Source: Lotus japonicus (Eukaryota; Streptophyta; Magnoliopsida; Fabales; Fabaceae). Taken from it: 64,000 bases of DNA. Each line of letters starts with the position of its first letter. Position 1 is the stretch's first letter. Shown here in pieces: positions 10,351 through 21,237 of this stretch. Position numbers and translations under genes: made by a program. The notes below the pieces were generated by a model. That model saw nothing but the letters and a program-made list of their open reading frames with translations. It was not told the origin of the DNA and did no database searches. The stretch is from NCBI RefSeq assembly GCF_012489685.1, contig NC_080043.1, positions 58,054,289 through 58,118,288 of the forward strand. Reading direction: 5' to 3'.

Positions 10351-10369
10351 AATCCGGCAGGTCGGACCA
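10351..10369 (-). other. Chromovirus primer binding site, tRNA-Tyr-like
   Basis: On the minus strand TGGTCCGACCTGCCGGATT begins three bases after the 5' LTR. It is complementary to the 3' end I recall for plant tRNA-Tyr (ending AATCCGGCAGGTCGGACCA), a 19-base match that seems to go on into the T-arm. Most plant chromoviruses use initiator-Met tRNA. The tRNA assignment rests on memory and should be aligned. Confidence 0.65.
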
Positions 10370-10372
10370 AAT

Positions 10373-10779
10373 TGTTAGGAACCAATTTATGAACTCAGGA
10401 AACAAGAACACAAGAAAGAAATAAGAGAGAAGTTCTAGTATTGATTGTGAAATGGAATGAAGAATTACAGAGGAGAGGAAATGGAATTCCCCTTCACTGA
10501 CCAGAGCCTTGCTCCTACAGATAGCACAGAATGCAATCTGCTCTCTAACAATAAGATTCTAACCGAATACCCTCCCCCACTCTCCTCACACTCCTTTTAA
10601 TTACATGGTATGATTCTTCCTCTCTCACTCTCTTTCCCCACGTCACCACCTTGGCTAACTAACTATGAGTCATGCCAACCTTGCCCCTTCTAGAATATAC
10701 TTTCCATATTTTGGGCCCTACTGCCCCATCAGCAATCAGAGGCGCATCACTAGCTTGTTGCGGACCCTGAGTTCTATCA
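10373..10779 (-). repeat. Chromovirus 5' LTR
   Basis: 407 bp. By eye it is identical to the other copy over its whole length apart from the outermost base. Identical LTRs mean little time since insertion. Confidence 0.95.
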
Positions 10780-10784
10780 GGCTC

Positions 10785-13674
10785 TTATCTCAGAGGTGCT
10801 GTATGTTCCCAATATGAGGAGCAACCTGATCAGCATGGGACAACTACTAGAGAAAGGTTTCTCTATGAAGTTGCAGAAGAAGTTTATGGAGGTGTTTGAT
10901 CCTACACACAGGAAGATTTTCAGGGCACCATTGGCTCCAAACAGAACATTTCAGGTAACCGTTAATGCAATAGAATCTCAGTGTTTGTCATCTGCAATTT
11001 TGTCTGATGAGTCTTGGCTATGGCACCTGAGGCTAGGACACTTGAATTTTAGAGACCTTTGCATGCTGAAATCAAAGAGTATGGTCTATGGTCTGCCCTC
11101 TATTAAGGCTCCAAAGAAGATTTGTGAGAATTGTCTGATTAGTAAACAGCCTAGAACTTCTTTCACTGATTTTGCACCCTCTAGAGCTGATAATTTACTG
11201 CATATTGTATATTCTGATGTGTGTGGACCATTTGAGGTTCCTTCCTTGGGAGGGAGCAAGTATTTTGTCTCCTGTGTGGATGACTACAGTAGGAAGCTTT
11301 GGATCTACTTGATCAAAGCAAAGAGTGATGTGTTTGGCATTCTGAAAGAGTTCAAGCTCATGGCTGAGAAACAGTCTGGGAAGTTCATTCGAATTCTCAG
11401 GACAGATGGGAGTGGTGAGTACACTTCCAGAGAGCTAGAGAATTACTGCAAGGAGCATGGAATTGTGCATGAGGCCACAGCACCATATACTCCTCAGCAT
11501 AATGGAATTGCTGAGAGGAGGAACAGGACAGTGTTGAATATGGTGAGAAGCATGCTCAAAGGAAAGAATTTGCCACACAATTTTTGGGGAGAAGCTGCTA
11601 CAACTGCAGCATTTGTACTCAACAGATGTCCCACTCAAAGACTTGAAGGTGTAGTTCTAGAAGAGGTTTGGACTGGAAGGAAACCATCTGTGAAATACTT
11701 CAAAATCTTTGGTTCTCTATGCTTTAAACATGTCCCTGAGCAGAAGAGATCCAAGCTAGATGACAGATGTGAGCCAATGATTTTTCTAGGATATAGCTCT
11801 ACTGGATCCTATAGGCTCTACAACCCTGCTACTGAACAAATTGTATACAGCAGAGATGTCTTGTTTGATGAAGCCAATCAGTGGAAGGGAGCTAGTAAAG
11901 ACATCACACAAGGCCAATCTACCTCAGTTGTCAATCTGCCATTTGAGTTAGACAATGGTAAAGATTCTGAGCAACAAGTTCACACAGAGAATGTAACAAG
12001 TGAAGCTTCAACCAGCAGATCTGTCAGACCAAGAAACTTGCCATTAAGATTTAGAGACTATGAAATGTTTCCTGATCGAGCCATTACTTATGATGGTGAT
12101 CTAGTTCAACATATGGTACTGTTAGCAAATACAGAACCAGTTAACCTTGAAGATGCTTTGGCCAGCAACACTTGGAAGGCAGCAATGATTGAAGAACTGA
12201 CTTCCATTGAAAAGAATGATACTTGGGAGTTGGTGAGACTGCCACCAGAGAAGATTCCAATTGCTGTGAAGTGGGTTTTTAAGATAAAATTGAAACCCGA
12301 TGGATCAATTGCAAAACACAAGGCTAGACTGGTAGCCAAAGGGTTTATGCAAAGAGAAGGGCTTGACTATTCTGAAGTCTTTGCCCCTGTAGCTCGATTG
12401 GAAACTGTTAGATTAATTGTTGCTATAGCTAGTTGGAAAGAATGGAGACTTTGGCAACTGGATGTGAAATCTGCATTCCTCAATAGCCCATTAGATGAGG
12501 AAGTCTACACTTTGCAACCTCCTGGATTCTCTGTGAAGGGTAGTGAGGATAAAGTGTATAGATTGAAGAAAGCCTTATATGGCTTGAAGCAAGCCCCAAG
12601 GGCTTGGAATAGAAGAATTGACAGCTTTCTTATTAGTTTTGGCTTCAAGAAATGTACAGTGGAATATGGTGTGTATGTGAAGCGTGTAAATCAAGTTGAT
12701 GTAGCTTTGATCTGCTTATATGTAGATGATCTACTCATTACTGGGAGTGATGACAAAGCTGTTGAAGATCTGAAGAAAGGCCTCAAATCTGAGTTTGAAA
12801 TGTCTGATATGGGTCTTCTATCCTATTTTCTTGGTATTGAGTTTGTTCAAACTCAGGGAGGGATATTAATGCACCAGAAAAAGTACATCTTGGAAGTACT
12901 TAAGAGGTTCAGCATGATGGATTGTAATGCTTCTGTAATTCCTGTGGAACCTAATCTGTAATTAGATGTTTGTGAAAAGGAGCAGGATGTAGATAGTACA
13001 TTGTTTAGACAGCTTGTGGGAAGCTTGAGATTCATCTGCCATACAAGACCTGAAATCAGCTATGGAGTTGGACTTGTGAGCAGATTTATGAATCGTCCCA
13101 AGCAGTCACATCTACTGGCAGCAAAAAGGGTTCTCAGATATCTGAGAGGAACCACTGACCTTGGAATCTTGTTTCCAAGCCAAAAAGAGAAAGGTAGCCT
13201 ACAGCTTGTTGGCTACACTGACACAGATTGGTGTGGTGACATAGTTGAAAGGAAAAGCACTATGGGTCATGTGTTCTTCTTGGCTGGAGCTCCAATATCA
13301 TATGGTGCTCAAAGAAACAGAGTGTTGTAGCCCTATCCACCTGTGAAGCTGAGTATATCTCAGCTTGTTATGCTGCCTGCCAAGCCTTATGGCTTTCATC
13401 ACTGCTTATGGAACTGAAACTAAAGATTGGTGATACTGTGGAACTTTTGGTTGATAACAGATCAGCCATAGATCTGGCTAAGAATCCAGTGTCTCATGGC
13501 CGTAGTAAACACATTGAGACAAAATATCACTTCTTGAGAGACAAAGTCAGCAAAGGAAAGATTGCTTTAAAGCATTGCAAGACTGAGTTGCAGGTTGCTG
13601 ACATTCTCACCAAAGCATTGAGGACTGATAAGTTTCAGCAGTTTAGGAAAATGTTGAATGTTGTGAGTTTGTAA
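10785..13674 (+). pseudogene. Copia integrase, reverse transcriptase and RNase H, 3' part of a split gag-pol
   Basis: The frame continues that of the gag half. Readable in order: the pre-integrase zinc region ([14 protein letters not shown], with a CxxC later), integrase core ([29 protein letters not shown]), reverse transcriptase ([37 protein letters not shown]) and copia RNase H ending near ADILTKAL. A TAA at 12959-12961 cuts the frame between reverse transcriptase and RNase H. A 2-bp insertion near 13299-13302 then shifts it by two, after which the last part reads on to 13674. These lesions are separate from the chromovirus insertion, and any one of them would stop function. Confidence 0.92.
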
Positions 13675-13689
13675 CTAGTTTTGAATTAC

Positions 13690-13696
13690 GGGGGAG
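13690..13696 (+). other. Copia polypurine tract
   Basis: GGGGGAG lies directly against the start of the 3' LTR, where plus-strand priming takes place in LTR elements. Confidence 0.8.
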
Positions 13697-13893
13697 TGTC
13701 AGGAGTTAATTCAAAATAGTTATTAGTTTGAGGGTTTTATTGTAAATAGAAGAGTTGTTATATATACAGCTCATTAGTGTGTAAACATTACAGATTGAAT
13801 ATTAGAATAACAGAAAAGTTTTCCCTCATCTCTATCTCTCTCAGTTCTGTCAATACGATAGATTACTCTCTCTTTCTCTCCTTTGCACTAACA
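13697..13893 (+). repeat. Copia 3' LTR
   Basis: 197 bp, TGTCAGG to CTAACA, followed by the TSD aaaat at 13894-13898. It differs from the 5' copy at two positions, roughly 1 percent. Confidence 0.95.
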
Positions 13894-14091
13894 AAAATAA
13901 CAAGTAGAGACAATGACCGAACATGTTCCTAATCTCCCTTATGATAGCAGACTAAAAGAGAATTTATGCAGTAACAGTCAGTAGCAAGAATCATGCTGGC
14001 CGTAGAATAAAAGAAAAGTTAGATTATGCATGTAGACGAGTAGTTACTATGGCAGTACTAGTTAATATGTGATAGATTGGTTAGTAATTAC

Positions 14092-14199
14092 CTTCTTAAG
14101 CTCAACCTTGGGAGGTGGTTCCTTATAGAAACGTGGCATTGGAGCAGCTTTGAATGTCATGCTATTCCTCAATTTCTTCATCTCTGCCTCTTGGTTTTC
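14092..14199 (-). pseudogene. TPX2/WDL-family exon fragment
   Basis: A 108-bp stretch bounded by a good acceptor (TTTATGGCAG) and donor (AAG then GTAATT) encodes 36 residues in phase 0. It contains AEMKKLRNSMTFKAAP, MPRFYKEPPP and KVELKK. This is the core of the TPX2 C-terminal domain of plant WAVE-DAMPENED2-like microtubule-binding proteins. I see no other certain exon of that gene here, so I take it as a captured or orphan exon. The microtubule role belongs to the family, not to this fragment. Confidence 0.78.
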
Positions 14200-14729
14200 C
14201 TGCCATAAATCCAGAGCAGAACATGAGAGAATATGATAGGTCATTAAAGATTCCTGCAATTTTGACAACTAGAGACATCACTACATCAACACAACCAAAG
14301 ATACTTCACACACTCAGCTGTGGCTGCTGTCTCGTCATGTTTATGCGCTTTGCCATTTGCAGACATCATATTAGATCAGTGTCTTCTTTGCTCTCCAGTG
14401 GTATAGAACACAGTTATGATGCACAGAAACATATCCTTAACCTGTTAAACCATATCCAGGAACCAACCAAGTCCAAAACTATTCCTTCAACCCCTTTGGA
14501 AAGAAGAACTCAGAAACCGTGGATGCATGTGACTTTTTTTTCTTCAAGTTTTTTTAGTAGCCTAATTGATTAAACATCCCTATTTAGACTGAAATCATTC
14601 AAACTAAAATTCCAGAGCATTAGATCCGCATTCCACAGAACAAAATCAAACCTATAATTCCTAAACGCAATTGCACACCTAACATTCCGTAAAAATGAAG
14701 ACACATAGCTGCCAGAATTCAGAATATAT

Positions 14730-14880
14730 GAAAGGCACTAGTCTTTTTTTTTTTTTTTTGTGCATCGGAAAGATAAATTGCACCCGCCAGGGATTGATCC
14801 CTGGACCTCCCCACCCAACTTACATGTCACCTAACTCTTACCACTTGAGCTATCATTCGGGGACTGAAAGGCACTAGTCT
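14730..14880 (-). mobile_element. tRNA-derived SINE with 15-bp TSD
   Basis: The direct repeat gaaaggcactagtct at 14730-14744 and 14866-14880 is perfect. The body (14745-14865), read on the minus strand, has an A-box-like TAGCTCAAGTGGTAAGAG, a B-box-like region around GATCAATCCC and a 3' A-run, the layout of a tRNA-derived short interspersed element with an internal pol III promoter. It moves with LINE machinery supplied in trans. The clean TSD suggests a fairly young insertion. Confidence 0.9.
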
Positions 14881-15192
14881 GAAAATAGAAACAGCATTGG
14901 ATCATTATCATATCATTCAAAACAAAAGGCACTTAGCTATCAGAAATCACTCAAATCAGAATATAGGCTGGCTTCCATTCACTTACCAAAATTGGTTTCG
15001 GTAAGCAACAAAATTAGCACAGTAACTGGAAGATTTGCAGCTCAAATTTCAAGCACAATAATATGGAAATCTTCGATTAAACTGATTATTATCAAAAGAC
15101 AAACTAAAATGTGAGAAAACCTCCAAAATTCAATTGATTTCTTCAGCGCCACATGTTCTTCCTAGTCGATGCTCAACCTCCGTTTTTGATTC

Positions 15193-15462
15193 CTAATGTT
15201 CAACAACGACGGTGAAGTACAAAGCGTACACTACAGTGGCGCAGCGGCGAGAGCAAGACAATGTGAATGACGACACGGCCGGGGTTCGTCTTGCAATGAA
15301 ATCAAGGAGAAGCACGACTCGGGTTTGCTTGCGAAGAAGCGGCGGCGCAGTGGCGACGGGGTTGCGGCGAGGGCACCACGAGGCACGGCTGGGTTTGCTG
15401 CTTCGGGGGAAAAAGCGAAGAGCGCGAAGCGAATTTGGCGTGGGAGGGAAGTAGTGATGCAA
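15193..15462. other. GC-rich stretch with opposing open frames, no recognised gene
   Basis: This 270-bp stretch is open on both strands (89 codons minus, 80 codons plus). Both readings are arginine-rich and without recognisable motifs, as expected from base composition alone. It lies at the 5' side, in minus sense, of the captured exon cluster and could be a captured promoter or leader. I do not call a gene. Confidence 0.4.
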
Positions 15463-15689
15463 CGGTTTCAGTTAGAACCGCAGTACTAGTATTTTATTAG
15501 TGCGAAAACTCGTACGCTAGACAGAATTTTATATTGTAATTTCTTAATTATAAATAAGTTATCCGTGTATAAGTCAACTGTGTAAAAATATATAATGAGA
15601 AAAATGAAATAAATAAATGAAATTGTGTTGTATACATCAAACATTTTCAAAATTTTCCTTAAACATTGCATTTACAGTATTGGTCTTTC

Positions 15690-18682
15690 ATTTGTCCGCC
15701 TCGTCAAGTATACAAAGTTTAAGACCTTTTCTTGAGCGTACCCTAAAGAGAGCTACATATAACTGACCATGAGTGAAGACGGGTCTCGGAAAGAAGTGCC
15801 GAACCTGAGATACTGTTTGTCCTTGACTTTTGTTTATGGTCATCGCAAAGCATACTGCAATTGGAAATTGTCTTCTTCGTAATTTAATTTTAAGAATTAG
15901 GAGGAACCATGTCCATTCTTGAAATGTGCACTTTTTATTAGCATTTGTTCCGGTGATAACATTTGCACCGATAACATGTTCATCTGAGTTCACCCACAAT
16001 TCACATGGTTCCATTGCATAAACATGCTACTTGGTTTATATTTCTCAAAAGCGTGATTGGCGTACCAAATTTCAATAATAGTTTGTGGTTTGACATTCCT
16101 GAACTTTTAATATCGTTCAAAAGTTCGGTGGTAAACCAGTCACCTCGGATTTCAGAATCCTCATCAGATCGCAAGGCAGAGTCGGAGCTCAGATATTAAT
16201 GTTCTGGTGCAGCTATCATGCCAAGCATGTAAGTGTTTATCATTTCAACAACCCCCAGTGTAAGGGCCAATATTGCTCTATCTTGAAAGAATTGATGGTC
16301 TTTCATTTTGAACTGAAGGTCATGATTCGTATATTTAATCAATTCCATTCTGGCAGGATATGAACATGATACTCTCCTGCTCCAAAATCAGGATGATCGT
16401 CATTTTCAATTTTAAGAATCCAATCTGCAAACTCTTTGATTTCTTTTACTTCATCAGCTGTCTTAGCTGCGGCTAGCCCAATGTTTTTAGACAATTTCAT
16501 AACTTTGCAATGCTTTCACAATGATGAAGAGTTTATAGTAGCTTCAACAACTTCATGTCTGCTCCCTCTAGTTATTACAGGTAGTATTTGTCTAAAATCA
16601 CCTCCAAATATTAATACTTTTTCTCCAAAAGGTTTATGTACGTTGTCTTCATTTTCCAGTCTCATTAAATCTCGGAGTGTAACATCTACAACTTCGAAAC
16701 AAAAAAATTTTAACATTGGAGCTTCATCCCATTTAATAAGGCTTGTTTCAAGTAGAAGATTTACTTGTAGACTTCCCTACTTTATATTACATGTTGAGGT
16801 CTCTGTAGCATCTAATGGAATGTAAAATTTAGAATGAGTTGTTCTGCCTCCAGACAAGAGTAATGATGCTATATCACTGGAAGCAACATTAAGTACAGTT
16901 AGTCATCTGGATCTAAGTGACGCGGATAAAGTGTTCCAAATAAAAGTCTTTCCGGTTACACCATAGCCATATAAAAAGTAGAAGCCTCTGAGTTTGACAA
17001 CACATATAGGACAACCTTCTCATATACAGACTTTTGCTTAGGTACAAGCATACTAAACAACTCTTCATATTGTACCTTTAACACATCTTTGTCATAGTTT
17101 AGTTCATCAATAATAAATCTATTGTCAAATTGCAGGACTTCATCATATTTTGGAGTTAGCAAAGATGGTTAATCATTTAATGACCTACCATTTTTTTGGA
17201 GCAACTTCTCAATTTCAATGATACATATATTTTTTAAATCAACATCTGCGATTCGTAGTCCTGCAGTCGAGAAAGGAAGATTAACTAATGATTCTTAACT
17301 ATATCGAATATAACTAATGTTGTTCACACACTTTGCATATTTATCATGCGCAACATTATTTCTAAACTTTTGAATTTCATTTAAAAAAATTCAAGCAATA
17401 ATTATATTATTATAGTAACATTTCAAATCTTAATAATATAATTTTTAAACCTACATACCTGGCTTATGAAATGTTTTTCTTCTATGGTTTAGAATGTCTT
17501 CTGATAAGAGAAGCCAACATGCGTCCCAAACATCATTAGGTTTTGAGATTGAATTCATCATTATCATTCTTACAAAGAGTTTCCGCATTTGATCTCTGGA
17601 AGCCAAATCAGATACTTCTTTTATTGCATCTATATATTTTTTTGTCATCTGTTAGAAACCTCAATTAATCGCATGCTTCTTTAAAAGTATCATATGTTAT
17701 TCCCTTTACCGTTCTGATACTTATATATGATTTACAGCCCTTTTACATAGTTAGTTGGATTCTCATGTAGTATAACTCTTTGATGTCTGGAGGGATATAC
17801 TGTAGTCTTCAAATTCTAAAATCTCTATTTCTTAGTTTTCAGATTCTATCTTTTTTATGATAAACAAATCTACTGAAAAATTCGGCATGTGTTAGCTTCC
17901 GCTCATCCCGGTATTTCTCATTAGCTGCAACCAAGCCATAAACATTGTGGATTTTGTACCACTCTTTTAAAGAACATCTCCAACGTCTTCATCATCATTA
18001 CAATATCCCAAATATTCATTTGAAAGATGAAAGTTTAGTTTTTGCACCAACTGTCATCGTTTGTGTATAGTAAAGTCAAATGTTCTCCAAGCTGCCTCAC
18101 ACAGAGAAAGATAATGACAATCATAATATTGTGTTACCTCGTCCACTGGCTCCGCCCCCCCGCCCCCCCCCCACCCCTAGTATTTCTCATTAGCTGCAAA
18201 CCAAGCCATAAACATTGTGGATTTTGTACCACCCTTTTCAAGAACATCTCCAGCGTCTTCATCATCATTATAATATATCAAATATTCGTTTAGAAGATGA
18301 AAATTTAGTTTTTGCACCGACGACCATCGTTTGTGTATAGTAAAGTCAAATGTTCTCCAAGCTGCTTCACACGGAGAAAGATAACGACAATCATAATATT
18401 CCTTTACCTCCACTGGCTCCTTCGCTTGAGGATCGTTGTCCTTATTTGAAATTTTAAACATTGCTCGCTCTGTGCCTTTGTTGATATATTTGAACAAATA
18501 TTTATAGCATTGGACTTGTTACAATACTTCACATTAATGTGCGCTTGGTACCTCATAAGGAAAGTGACATTGTAAGGCACAACATACATGCAATGTAGAA
18601 CATGCCACATGCAGATTACAATTGTAATAAATAACATATCTGAGTTATCTTTCATTTTTTTCACGAAGTTATGTTTTTTCAA
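15690..18682 (-). pseudogene. Helitron Rep/Pif1-type helicase remnant
   Basis: On the minus strand, from N to C: a piece with PYNVTFLMRYQAHINVKYC and FKYINKGTERA (18404-18682 and 18177-18497, downstream of the Rep N region); a short piece at 17451-17648; Walker A (GYGVTGKTFIW, about 16915-16990); Walker B (IFGGDFRQILPVI, about 16600-16650); and the C-terminal SF1 motif TINKSQGQT with FTHGQLYVA (15688-16014). Stops and frameshifts separate the pieces. The catalytic Rep motifs with two tyrosines are not visible. Helitrons use this protein for rolling-circle transposition; this copy cannot. Confidence 0.85.
17905..18425. repeat. Tandem duplication of about 260 bp in the Helitron remnant
   Basis: The stretch from ggtatttctcattagctgc (about 17910) to the ataatattg region (about 18131) recurs from about 18178 to 18402 with scattered differences. 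The joint holds a C-rich tract (18147-18177, mostly C). The duplicated segment is part of the helicase coding region, so it arose inside the element. The two copies have diverged, so it is not recent. Confidence 0.8.
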
Positions 18683-18699
18683 ATTAGTATCAATTTATT

Positions 18700-20126
18700 G
18701 TATTCGCAATGCATATTACAACTATAATAAATAACATACTTGTTATCAATTTTATTGTTTTTTTTTTCTTGATTACAATTCTTGTTTGCCTTCTTCTATA
18801 CTGTGGGTAGCCTTCTTCATCAATACTGGTGATGTTTTTAATTTTTTTTGGAAAGAATTTAGTGCACTACACTTCTCCATGCATGGTGATTTTTGCTTTC
18901 ACTACACTTCTCCATGTATCTATTTCGATGCTCCTTGATTTAGTGTATAGCTACAAGAATAAAAAAAAAATTGCTTTAGGAACAAACTTGAACTTACAAT
19001 GATGGGGAGAACATCATCCACAACTGCAAAATCCTCTTGAAAGGGGAGGAAAGAAAAGAGGTATCCAATGGGCCACGCATCACAGGAGGGCACCCATACG
19101 AAGGAAATAAAAGAAAAGAAAACTTATATGTTGAATGGTTGATAGCTAATACTAATTGTCTTTAGCAAGGGATGTTAAGTTTAGAATTATGATTCATGTG
19201 CAGCTAAAAGCCTACAACACTGATAATAAGTTGATCTCTGTCCTGAGTTTTAAAGTTTAAAATAATGGCTCAGGTATATGTGCACTTGAAACTCTAGCCA
19301 AGATTAATCTTGTATAAATTTGAATCCAACTTAGATATATTTTTGACATGCCAAAAAAAACTCTTGGATCTATGCACATATGTTGAATATAAAAGCACCA
19401 GTGAATGCATTCATATAGCAGAGAATTCAATATATTTGAAAGGATATCTCATTTAGTTGCTGTGATAATTAATCATAAAACCTTCATTATGTTTCCTAAA
19501 GAGTATACATACGTTAGCAGTTACACCTGAGGGTAGAAACTGATACTCCATAAACAGCCCAAGTGCATGTAAAACATGTACAATAAGAAGATGAATCAAT
19601 GCATCAACACTTCCCAATTTGTTTAAGTACTTCAAGAACACCTTATTAGCATAGGTTAGGTGAGCTTGAAACTTAGCTCAATCCTTTTGCATCTGGTTAG
19701 GACCTGAAATGGTCACTCAATAACCATAATGACATTATTTTTATATGCTATTATACTGGGAGGAAAAAAATGCTAGACATAGAATAATAGTATTATTAAT
19801 ACATAACTGCACATGTAGCACAAATAGGACTAAAAAGAGGTGCCAAGCCTGCACAGACTTCCCAATCAAAAAATAGGGGAGAGAAAATAATTTTGTTTTC
19901 AACGTTGGAAGAATGAATATAGTCAACATACTAATATCTTTGAGAGAGTAATTTCACTAAGTTGAAGTTTGATGAGGGGAGAAATTAACGGTGAAGCATT
20001 TCCTATTATAAAAAATCACTAATATTCAAATCAATTCTCATAAAATTAGTAACTTCACTAATAACGAAGAAAATAACGAAATTTCATTTTCAGCATTTCC
20101 AACACTAGGGAAGAAGAATAGGCAAG
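18700..20126. other. AT-rich spacer, nothing recognised
   Basis: No coding region, TSD pair or RNA gene could be supported. A minus-strand open stretch at 19453-19641 reads plausibly (YLNKLGSVDALIHLL) but has no recognisable relative and no splice frame, so I did not call it. Confidence 0.5.
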
Positions 20127-20373
20127 GAGTTTCTTATTTATTTTCTGTTTTGAATGATTGTCGAGACATGGTCTCTTTCTTTACTAGTTTCGATTTGTCT
20201 TTTGTCCGCCGTTCAGGCAACAGTGTGGCTGATTTCTTGGCTAAGAACTCCTCAAAATTTTCCAACGTTGTTTGGATTGAGGAGGTTCCCCCGGAATTGG
20301 ACCTTTTGGTGACTTCGGATGTATTAGCCTCTATGGCGTTGTGATTTAATATATTATCCAGTTTCAAAAAAAA
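20127..20373 (+). pseudogene. LINE ORF2 3' tail, RNase H-like domain
   Basis: An open frame to the stop at 20341-20343 reads LNDCRDMVSFFTSFDLSFVRRSGNSVADFLAK and closes with IEEVPPELDLLV. This is the C-terminal end of the RNase H-like domain found at the end of plant LINE ORF2 proteins. The stop is followed within 30 bases by an A-run at 20366-20373, the expected poly(A) end. All upstream parts of the LINE are missing, so it is a strongly 5'-truncated copy. Confidence 0.7.
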
Positions 20374-20665
20374 AGGCTTAAATGCATTTTGTGCCCCTGA
20401 TGTTTCAGGGGCGTGCAAATGATACCCCTCTTCTAATTTTGTCGACGTTTGTACCCTCCATGAAATAAAAGAGTGTAGTCTTTACCCTTCCGTCAGTTCA
20501 ACGTTAGTTTACTAACGGAGGGGCTGACGTGGCTTTTTTTTTCTTTCTTTTTTCTGGTATGCCACGTGGATAATAGTAAAACAAATGGAAAAAAGGGGTG
20601 GGGGAGGATTTGAACTCGGGACCTAGAAGTAGCAAAACACCCATTTAACCAGTTGAGCTACATGC
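20374..20665. repeat. Dispersed repeat with a tRNA-like segment
   Basis: It starts ggcttaaatgcattttgtgc, a phrase resembling the ends of plant dispersed elements (compare ggcttaaatatgttggaggt at 57561), directly after the LINE poly(A). Near its far end (about 20605-20665) the minus strand has TGTAGCTCAACTGGTTAA and GAGTTCAAATCC, which match tRNA A and B boxes. I found no TSD. It may be a tRNA-derived SINE beside another repeat. Confidence 0.4.
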
Positions 20666-21237
20666 ATAAATAATATATATTGTACGAAAATTAAATTTAT
20701 ATCATCTCCTTCATCATCATCAATTTTATATCCTCTTCTCCTTCCTCCTCCTTCTCCATCACAACACACACAGACTCCACAATCTCAAAATCAAATTGAT
20801 TATCAAATACCTAAAAACACCCAATTGCCAGAAAAATGTAGTTTCATCAGTCATCAGTGTACTGTTAAGTTTTCTAATGCTTGCAACACTTACTGATGAT
20901 GAACGAGAAGCAAAAACTGATGGGAAGAAGAGATGGGTAGAATAAAATCTCATTTCAAGTTTTCTTTTGATCTTGAAAATAATTATAATTTCATTAATTT
21001 GAAGCTGTAACAAGGAGAAATTTGAATGAAAGAAGAAATTGAATGATGACGAGGAGCACAATTCAGAAACTAGAGACATATCCTATCAACAACCTACGCC
21101 GCATTAAGGAATTGCATAGGGGAGAAAATAAAGCAAGCTAAATAACCATTAACTCAGACTGTCTATTTATATACACATAAATTATTAATTCTGGATACTA
21201 ATAATCTAATCAATCAGCTAAAACATTTGATAAAGGA
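20666..21237. other. AT-rich flank of the Tat element, no gene recognised
   Basis: A minus-strand open stretch at 20759-21079 is rich in Ser and Phe and lacks motifs. It looks accidental. The sequence ends at the TSD aagga (21233-21237) of the Tat element. Confidence 0.45.

Larger units (their letters stand above)
5342..10779 (-). mobile_element. Intact Ty3/gypsy chromovirus nested in the copia element
   Basis: Two 407-bp LTRs (5342-5748 and 10373-10779) read identically except for the outermost base at 5342. The 5-bp TSD ggctc at 5337-5341 and 10780-10784 is perfect and lies within copia coding sequence. One uninterrupted gag-pol of 1566 residues, a primer site beside the 5' LTR and a purine-rich stretch before the 3' LTR are present. 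A chromodomain near the C-terminus places it among plant chromoviruses. All the parts of an autonomous element are visible, so it may have moved very recently; whether it is expressed cannot be judged. Confidence 0.95.
3828..13893 (+). mobile_element. Ty1/copia LTR retrotransposon, split by a nested gypsy element
   Basis: Two 197-bp LTRs (3828-4024 and 13697-13893) begin TG and end CA and differ at two positions by eye. The flanking 5-bp direct repeat aaaat (3823-3827 and 13894-13898) is perfect. A primer site at 4028 and a purine tract just before the 3' LTR complete the anatomy. The order gag, protease, integrase, reverse transcriptase, RNase H is that of copia elements. It was recently inserted but is dead: a 5.4-kb chromovirus sits after the protease, and pol has a stop and a 2-bp insertion of its own. 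Removing the chromovirus and one TSD copy restores an uninterrupted frame at that joint, so the insertion itself was clean. Confidence 0.95.
1565..15485 (-). mobile_element. Possible gene-capturing DNA element, later split by retrotransposons
   Basis: The two boundaries carry the same 10-bp motif in inverted orientation (1565-1574 and 15476-15485). Between them, once the 10-kb copia insertion is discounted, lie about 3.8 kb with minus-strand exon fragments that keep splice sites: an HD-ZIP III pair (3316-3404, 3508-3630), a TPX2/WDL exon (14092-14199) and two unrecognised exons (2492-2621, 2988-3064). Exons of unrelated genes on one strand between inverted ends suggest a Pack-type element. 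Against this, no TSD was found and the inverted match is short. It could also be decayed host genes that happen to lie together. Confidence 0.35.
15497..18690 (-). mobile_element. Decayed autonomous-type Helitron
   Basis: On the minus strand the 3' end reads CGAGTTTTCGCACTAA followed by T, fitting the Helitron rule of a CTRR end inserted between A and T. It aligns with the better preserved end at 33141. Upstream lie broken pieces of the Rep/helicase protein (next entries). The 5' end (TC) was not located, so the upper limit is only the last recognisable coding piece. Confidence 0.75.

Noticed and set aside
14750..14860. tRNA-like A and B boxes on the minus strand, also at 20605-20665, 32405-32430, 56210-56290 and 56390-56460
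   Set aside because: None folds into a full cloverleaf, and the best carry A-tails and TSDs, so they are SINEs and not tRNA genes.
15193..15462. Opposed Arg-rich open frames
   Set aside because: Both strands open with no motif; explained by GC content.
19453..19641. Minus-strand open frame of 62 codons with plausible residue mix
   Set aside because: No motif, no splice partner and no flanking structure. Frames of this length are expected by chance in this much AT-rich DNA.
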